Positions 60,241 through 64,000 of a stretch of 64,000 bases of DNA are shown piece after piece (the stretch's first letter is position 1; each line of letters begins with the position of its first letter). The stretch is from an uncultured Prevotellaceae bacterium (GTDB taxonomy: Bacteria; Bacteroidota; Bacteroidia; Bacteroidales; Bacteroidaceae). Under the pieces are notes generated by a model that saw nothing but the letters and a program-made list of their open reading frames with translations, did no database searches and was not told the DNA's origin. The stretch is taken from positions 124,001 through 188,000 of the forward strand of contig ONLU01000001.1 of assembly GCA_900318795.1 (NCBI GenBank). The letters are read 5' to 3'. The position numbers and the translations under genes were made by a program.

Positions 60241-60682
60241 AGTTTACGTCGGCATAGTTTACAACGATGGAGTCAATGACATGGTGGGTCGTGCTGACGG
60301 CTGTAATCTTGTGGAAATAGGCCGCCGAGCAGTCCACGGACTCAAAGTGTGGGTAGTTCTCTTTCTTGATGCGGATGGTGTCCACATAACGTTTCTTGGT
60401 AGTGTCGCCTAACACCAGGAAGAAGATGTCTTCAGGCTGGGTGTAGCTGATGGGCAACTGGAAACCGGTACAGATGTCGTACTGGCTGTTCAGCACCATG
60501 GTGTCTGTCCTGTCGGCTCTTTGGGCAACCACCCAGATGGTGTCTGTGTTGAGCGTGTCTGTAGTGCCGTTGGCTTTCTTCAACGTGTAGTTGGTGGTGA
60601 CGAGGCTCTGTACGGGACAGTCTATGCTCGTACAGGCAGCCAGGGCTGCTATAGCCAGGATGACGACTATTATTTTCCGCAT
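60188..60682 (-). CDS. DUF6452-type lipoprotein
   Basis: A 164-residue predicted lipoprotein (MRKIIVVILAIAALAAC, lipobox Cys17, followed by TSIDCPVQ). A beta-rich domain follows with TNYTLKKANGTTDTLNTDTIWVVAQ, LPISYTQPEDIFFLVLG and YVDTIRIKKENYPHFESVDCSAAYFHKITAVSTTHHVIDSIVVN. It fits the DUF6452 family, which is paired with DUF6048 barrels. The start overlaps the glycosyltransferase stop by 13 bp and its 3' end overlaps the DUF6048 start by 53 bp, so three genes are chained by overlaps and should be translated together. The two conserved Cys in the mature domain may form a disulfide. Confidence 0.82.
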   Translation of the reverse strand: MRKIIVVILAIAALAACTSIDCPVQSLVTTNYTLKKANGTTDTLNTDTIWVVAQRADRTDTMVLNSQYDICTGFQLPISYTQPEDIFFLVLGDTTKKRYVDTIRIKKENYPHFESVDCSAAYFHKITAVSTTHHVIDSIVVNYADVNYDNKQEHFYIYFKKTGR

Positions 60683-61641
60683 CTGATGTTGTCTTCTATC
60701 TGGTATTCGTTACGTCCGGCGCTGTTGCGGCTGATGAGGTCGCCCAGGAATCCTGCCAGGAAGAGCTGTGTGCCTATCATCATCATGGTCAGCGCAATGT
60801 AGAAGTAGGGTGAGTTGGTAACCAGTCGCATGGGCACTCCGTTATACAGGGCCCACGCCTTCTCAATGCCCAGGAAGGCTGCTGACAGGAAGCCTATCAT
60901 GAACACGATGGTGCCCAGGAATCCGAAGACGTGCATGGGCTTCTTGCCGAACGTGCCCAGGAACCACAGCGTCAGCAGGTCCAGATAGCCGTTCACGAAG
61001 CGGTTCCAGCCCATGAACTTCGACTTGCCGAACTTGCGGGCCTGGTGGTGTACGGGCTTCTCGCCTATCTTGTCGAAACCGGCGTTCTTGGCGAGGTAGG
61101 GCATGTAGCGGTGCATCTCGCCATACACCTCGATGTTTTTGATGACATCCTTGCGGTAAGCCTTCAGTCCGCAGTTGAAGTCGTGCAGGTTCTTGATGCC
61201 GCTGACCTTGCGGGCGGTGGCGTTGAACAGCTTGGTGGGGATGGTCTTCGACAGCGGGTCGCCCTGCTTGCGGTTCTGCTTGTATCCGCTCACCAGGTCG
61301 TAGCCGTCCTCCTTGATCATGCGGTACAGCTCGGGAATCTCGTCGGGCGAGTCCTGCAGGTCGGCATCCATGGTGATGACCACGTCGCCCTGAGCTTCCT
61401 TGAATCCGCAGTAGAGTGCGGGGCTCTTGCCGTAGTTGCGGCGGAACTTGATGCCCTTGACGTGCTTGGAGCGTGCTGCCAGTTCGGTGATGACGTCCCA
61501 CGAGTGGTCTGTGGAACCGTCGTTGACGAAGATGACCTCAAACGTGAACTTGTTCGCAGCCATCACGCGTTCTATCCACGCATACAGCTCGGGCAGCGAC
61601 TCGTCCTCATTATATAAAGGTATTACTACTGATATATCCAT
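60670..61641 (-). CDS. GT2-family polyprenyl-phosphate glycosyltransferase
   Basis: A 323-residue GT-A glycosyltransferase. I start at 61641 (MDISVVIPLYNEDESLPELY); the eight residues before it come from a repeat tract. VNDGSTDHSW, the metal-binding DADLQDSPDEIPEL and KNLHDFNCGLKAYRKDV place it with DPM1/GtrB-like enzymes that move a sugar from a nucleotide donor to undecaprenyl phosphate. Two membrane segments (about 228-252 and 268-295) anchor the C-terminus, as in GtrB. The lipid-linked sugar would then be flipped for envelope glycan modification. It lies 48 bp after DUF4199 and overlaps DUF6452. Confidence 0.92.
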   Translation of the reverse strand: MDISVVIPLYNEDESLPELYAWIERVMAANKFTFEVIFVNDGSTDHSWDVITELAARSKHVKGIKFRRNYGKSPALYCGFKEAQGDVVITMDADLQDSPDEIPELYRMIKEDGYDLVSGYKQNRKQGDPLSKTIPTKLFNATARKVSGIKNLHDFNCGLKAYRKDVIKNIEVYGEMHRYMPYLAKNAGFDKIGEKPVHHQARKFGKSKFMGWNRFVNGYLDLLTLWFLGTFGKKPMHVFGFLGTIVFMIGFLSAAFLGIEKAWALYNGVPMRLVTNSPYFYIALTMMMIGTQLFLAGFLGDLISRNSAGRNEYQIEDNIRCGK

Positions 61642-61649
61642 TGTGTTAT

Positions 61650-61691
61650 AAAGTTCAAAGTTCAAAGTTCAAAAGTGCTATGACAAAGTTC
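61650..61691. repeat. 7-bp tandem units (AAAGTTC) between DUF4199 and GT2
   Basis: AAAGTTC repeats at 61650, 61657 and 61664, then a further copy at 61684-61690 touching the DUF4199 stop codon. Same unit as in the M3 peptidase insert at 56036-56070. Confidence 0.85.
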
Positions 61692-62235
61692 AATGTTCAG
61701 CTTCCACCGTCTGCCGCTTCATCAGCGCTGCGATGGGCAGCCCCAGCAGGAATCCGGTCGTGATGTTGACCGTCAGCATGTTCAGCGCATAGTCTATGGG
61801 CCGCATCCGGGCCAGCTCCTGCAAACCGTCCTTCACCTGCTGCTCAGCCATGCCGTACATCTTCAGCACCTGTCGTCCTTCTTCCGAACTGACGATGGTG
61901 GTGAAATGCCCCAGCAGATAGCCCTTGTCGATGAATGCAAAGTAGACATAGAGCGCCAGGGCGAGCAACAGTCCTGCGTAGAAGAACGTCAGCACGGTGT
62001 AGGCATATCCTCTGCCGAACGAGATGACTCCCTCGCGGGCATAGTCACGGAAGTGGCGCAGTCGGTTGGCGGCATAGAAGGGCGATATGACGATGAGCAC
62101 CAGGGCAGCCATGCCCAGCAGCGGGTTCGTCAGTCCCTGGATGTAGCAGACCAGTGCGCCAATCCACAACAGCGACAGCAGCGCGCCGTCCTGTCGGGCA
62201 AAAGCTTTTAGTTGTACATATTCTTGTGGTGTCAT
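61690..62235 (-). CDS. DUF4199 membrane protein
   Basis: A 181-residue polytopic membrane protein with four hydrophobic segments (about 19-35, 40-57, 77-103, 150-170). LRHFRDYAREGVISFGRGYAYTVLTFFYAGLLLAL is the DUF4199 block and the loop between segments 3 and 4 (about 105-148) is polar. In Bacteroidota this family commonly precedes a GT2 glycosyltransferase, as here, and may help lipid or sugar handling; the function is not known. Promoter TAATTTTG at 62246-62253 (minus strand), only 10 bp from the start, gives an almost leaderless message. Divergent from the SRP RNA gene. Confidence 0.85.
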   Translation of the reverse strand: MTPQEYVQLKAFARQDGALLSLLWIGALVCYIQGLTNPLLGMAALVLIVISPFYAANRLRHFRDYAREGVISFGRGYAYTVLTFFYAGLLLALALYVYFAFIDKGYLLGHFTTIVSSEEGRQVLKMYGMAEQQVKDGLQELARMRPIDYALNMLTVNITTGFLLGLPIAALMKRQTVEAEH

Positions 62236-62245
62236 ATTCAGGGTG

Positions 62246-62323
62246 CAAAATTACTAATAATCGGTCAAAATACAAAATTTTTAGCCAAACATTTGCAGTT
62301 TCTCGAAAAAATGCGTACCTTTG
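62246..62323. promoter_or_regulatory. Divergent promoters of DUF4199 and SRP RNA-tRNA unit
   Basis: Minus strand: TAATTTTG at 62246-62253. Plus strand: TACCTTTG at 62316-62323, a perfect -7 element 75 bp before the SRP RNA 5' end. The space between the latter and the RNA holds ATTGTCA heptads (62364-62377). Confidence 0.6.
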
Positions 62324-62397
62324 CAGCCGCTTACGACAAACAATGTCAATTCTCAATCGTAAAATTGTCAATTGTCAATTTGTCAGTTAGCCAACAT

Positions 62398-62493
62398 GGG
62401 CGAGTCCTGCACGGTCAGCTCCCTCGGAATCCCCCAGGATGGGAACATAGCAAGGGTACTTGGTTGTAGCGACGCGATACAGACAGCTCGTCC
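62398..62493 (+). ncRNA. ffs: Small bacterial SRP RNA (4.5S)
   Basis: The tip of helix 8 is unmistakable: CAGG (62435-62438), closing pairs A-T, T-A, G-C, GGAA tetraloop (62442-62445), then AGCA (62449-62452). CAGG/AGCA is the Ffh-binding symmetric loop. The ends pair as GGGCGAG (62398-62404) with CTCGTCC (62487-62493). Length is about 96 nt, so it is the short form without an Alu domain. The RNA joins Ffh to target membrane proteins. The exact 5' end may lie further upstream and be made by processing. A tRNA begins 4 nt downstream. Confidence 0.9.
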
Positions 62494-62497
62494 ACCC

Positions 62498-62574
62498 GCC
62501 TCTTTAGCTCAGTTGGCCAGAGCACGTGATTTGTAATCTCGGGGTCGTTGGTTCGAATCCGACAAGAGGCTCCA
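62498..62574 (+). tRNA. tRNA-Thr (anticodon TGT), CCA encoded
   Basis: A full cloverleaf: acceptor GCCTCTT/AAGAGGC, D-arm GCTC/GAGC, anticodon loop TTTGTAA with anticodon TGT reading ACA, T-arm GTTGG TTCGAAT CCGAC, discriminator T and genomic CCA (62572-62574). The anticodon stem CGTGA/TCTCG has a T-T mismatch at the middle pair (29-41). It follows the SRP RNA after 4 nt, so both come from one precursor. Confidence 0.95.
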
Positions 62575-62584
62575 CCAGGAACGA

Positions 62585-62614
62585 AGGGAATCCCACAGCG
62601 GACTCCCTTTTTTT
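62585..62614 (+). terminator. Terminator of SRP RNA-tRNA-Thr unit
   Basis: AGGGA-A-TCC, loop CACAGC, GGA-C-TCCCT makes an 8-bp stem with one mismatch, followed by seven T (62108 numbering not used; run at 62608-62614). It lies 10 bp after the tRNA CCA end. Confidence 0.9.
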
Positions 62615-62644
62615 GTTGGATTTTCAGTTTTTTCACTACAAAGC

Positions 62645-62675
62645 GTTGTGATTTCCTATAATTGTTGTATCTTTG
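62645..62675 (+). promoter_or_regulatory. Promoter of phosphoethanolamine transferase gene
   Basis: GTTG at 62645-62648 and TATCTTTG at 62668-62675, 19 bp apart, match the Bacteroidota -33/-7 pair. The leader would be about 20 nt. It follows the tRNA terminator directly. Confidence 0.7.
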
Positions 62676-62698
62676 CACGCGGCTAAAATTGCAAACAA

Positions 62699-64000
62699 AT
62701 GAGTAAACGTTTATGGAAGGGACTGCTATTGGAGAGACTCAGACGGCCCGTATCGCTTTTCACATTCTCCGCGCTGGTCAGCATCGGAACATTGCTGCTC
62801 TACAATATTCCGTTCTTCAGCTATGTGGCAGACAACAGCAATGAAGATGCGTGGGGCAGGGTGGTGCTGCAGGCTTCGCTTGTTGTCATCATGCTGGTGC
62901 TCAACTTCATGATGACCTATCTGGTGATGTTCCTGCTGAGGAAGGTCGGGCGCGTGCTGCTGGCTCTCCTGGCACTCATCAATGCCATAGCCGTCTATTT
63001 CATCCTTACCTACCATGTCATGATGGATGCCACCACCATAGGCAACGTGTTCAATACCCGTTACTCCGAGGCCTCGGGCTTCTTCAGCGCCTCGCTGTGG
63101 CTCTTCATCCTGGTCTTTGGCGTCCTGCCGGCTCTCTACTGCCTGTTTCAGCCCGTCGTCTACGGCAAGGCCCGTCGGATGGGCATCTGCTGTGCCGGTT
63201 CGTTGGCTGTGGTTCTTGTCGTCGCTCTGGCGAATGTCAGCCAGACGCTGTGGGTGGGACAGCACGACACCGAACTGGGCGGACTGCTCCAGCCCTGGTC
63301 CTATCTGGTCAACACCGTCCGCCTGACAACGGACAGGATGGACCAGCAGGCTGAGGAAATCAAGCTGCCTGACGGCAAGATAGCAGACTCCCAGAAGGCT
63401 GTTGTCGTGCTCGTCATAGGCGAGTCGGCACGCAAAGCCAACTTCCAGCTGTATGGCTATCAGCGTGACACCAACCCCCTGCTGTCCAGGCTCCAGGGAC
63501 TGAAGGTGTTCCAGGCTACGTCGTGTGCCACCTACACCACAGCCGGCAGCAAGGCTATACTGGAACCCAAGGTCAGCGACGACCTCTACGAGGTGCTGCC
63601 CAACTATGCCTTCAGGACTGGTGTCGACGTGTCGTGGCGCACCTCCAACTGGGGCGAGCCTCCTATCCATATCGACGAATATCTTTCCGAGGCAGACCTT
63701 GCCGACATCTATCCCGATGCTGACGACCGTTACGACGGAATCCTCCTCGAGGGACTGCGTGAGCGCATAGCGTCCAGTCCTAAGAACAAGGTGCTGATAG
63801 TGCTTCACACCAGCACCAGTCATGGTCCCAACTATGCCGACAAGTACCCCCAGACGTTTGAGGTCTACAAGCCCGTTGCCCGTAATGTGGAGGAGGGCGA
63901 GAAGCATGTCGACCGGCTGGTCAACGCCTACGACAACACCATTCGCTATACCGACTATCTGCTAGACAGCCTGGTCAGCACGCTGCGCTCGATAACCGAC
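62699..64000 (+). CDS. Phosphoethanolamine transferase, EptA-like (3' truncated)
   Basis: The frame from ATG 62699 stays open to the window end (434 codons). It begins MSKRLWKGLLLERLRRPVSLF, with about five membrane helices in the first 190 residues, then a periplasmic alkaline-phosphatase-like domain: VVLVIGESARKANFQLYGYQRDTNPLL with metal-binding Glu, SCATYTTAGSKAIL holding the presumed nucleophile Thr, TSTSHGPNYADKYP and YDNTIRYTDYLLDSLV. This is the pattern of lipid A or glycan phosphoethanolamine transferases, which lower surface charge and give resistance to cationic peptides. In Bacteroidota the acceptor is commonly lipid A; here it is not known. The last conserved metal-site motifs are beyond the window. 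A long opposite-strand frame here is a shadow. Confidence 0.9.
   Translation, partial: MSKRLWKGLLLERLRRPVSLFTFSALVSIGTLLLYNIPFFSYVADNSNEDAWGRVVLQASLVVIMLVLNFMMTYLVMFLLRKVGRVLLALLALINAIAVYFILTYHVMMDATTIGNVFNTRYSEASGFFSASLWLFILVFGVLPALYCLFQPVVYGKARRMGICCAGSLAVVLVVALANVSQTLWVGQHDTELGGLLQPWSYLVNTVRLTTDRMDQQAEEIKLPDGKIADSQKAVVVLVIGESARKANFQLYGYQRDTNPLLSRLQGLKVFQATSCATYTTAGSKAILEPKVSDDLYEVLPNYAFRTGVDVSWRTSNWGEPPIHIDEYLSEADLADIYPDADDRYDGILLEGLRERIASSPKNKVLIVLHTSTSHGPNYADKYPQTFEVYKPVARNVEEGEKHVDRLVNAYDNTIRYTDYLLDSLVSTLRSITD

Noticed and set aside
62703..62714. GTAAACGTTTAT, similar to the PUL palindrome
   Set aside because: It lies within the first codons of the phosphoethanolamine transferase (Ser-Lys-Arg-Leu), downstream of the -7 element, and not at the phased upstream distance seen for the four PUL sites.
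62726..63907. 393-codon open frame on the minus strand
   Set aside because: It is fully opposite the phosphoethanolamine transferase, whose translation shows clear family motifs. The minus frame is rich in Gln/His/Val without recognisable domains, typical for an antisense shadow in GC-rich DNA.

Overview
The window comes from a Bacteroidota chromosome, most likely a gut or rumen member of the Prevotellaceae. Evidence: two SusC/SusD pairs, a BACON-GH5 enzyme, C-terminal sorting tails of the 'YNLxGxxV..GVYIxxGKKVV' type, promoters with TAnnTTTG -7 elements (seen mostly as CAAAGnTA because most genes are on the minus strand), weak Shine-Dalgarno signals, and family content such as DUF4492-cydAB, DUF6048/DUF6452, DUF4199 and Cthe_2159-type proteins. 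This placement is inference from gene content.

Layout. 1-1254: 3' part of a secreted BACON-GH5 glucanase, closed by a terminator. 1360-10860: housekeeping block with nitroreductase, B12-dependent ribonucleotide reductase (nrdJ), folB, a SPOR-tailed amidase, an MlaD-like lipid transporter subunit, dnaA and two tandem deoxynucleoside kinases. 10866-19131: a LytS/LytTR two-component pair followed by DUF4956, a VTC-type polyphosphate polymerase-like protein, two Cthe_2159-type beta-helix proteins and a small secreted protein. Three promoters in this block carry the same geometry: two 9-bp repeats exactly 21 bp apart, then exactly 28 bp to the -7 element. This strongly suggests a local LytTR regulon and is the most notable system I found. 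19273-26323: an Ala/Glu-rich lipoprotein, xth, topB, and a cytochrome bd operon preceded by DUF4492 and a small lipoprotein.

26458-27873 is a secreted protein of unknown function. 28011-30530 is a nuclease/ATPase pair (Rpn family plus AAA ATPase) lying between two direct-repeat copies. 30677-49275 is a polysaccharide utilisation locus, probably for pectin: DUF5123-type lipoprotein, SusD, SusC, SusD, SusC and a 1503-residue pectin methylesterase. Four promoters (both SusC genes, the esterase, and the secreted protein at 26458) share an AAACGTTT-centred palindrome at 43 or 54-55 bp from the -7 element, a difference of about one helical turn. This predicts a common activator.

49493-62235 returns to core genes: ribH, a TPR membrane protein, recF-DUF721, formate-folate ligase, a CtpA-like protease, dCMP deaminase, an M3 peptidase, a Crp-type regulator, apbE, envelope proteins, a GT2 glycosyltransferase and DUF4199. 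Short 7-bp tandem repeats of differing sequence occur at seven places here, three of them abutting stop codons. 62398-62574 holds an SRP RNA gene and a tRNA-Thr, 4 nt apart. The window ends inside a phosphoethanolamine transferase (62699-64000). No calls were tested by database search; residue numbers are counted by hand and are approximate for long proteins.
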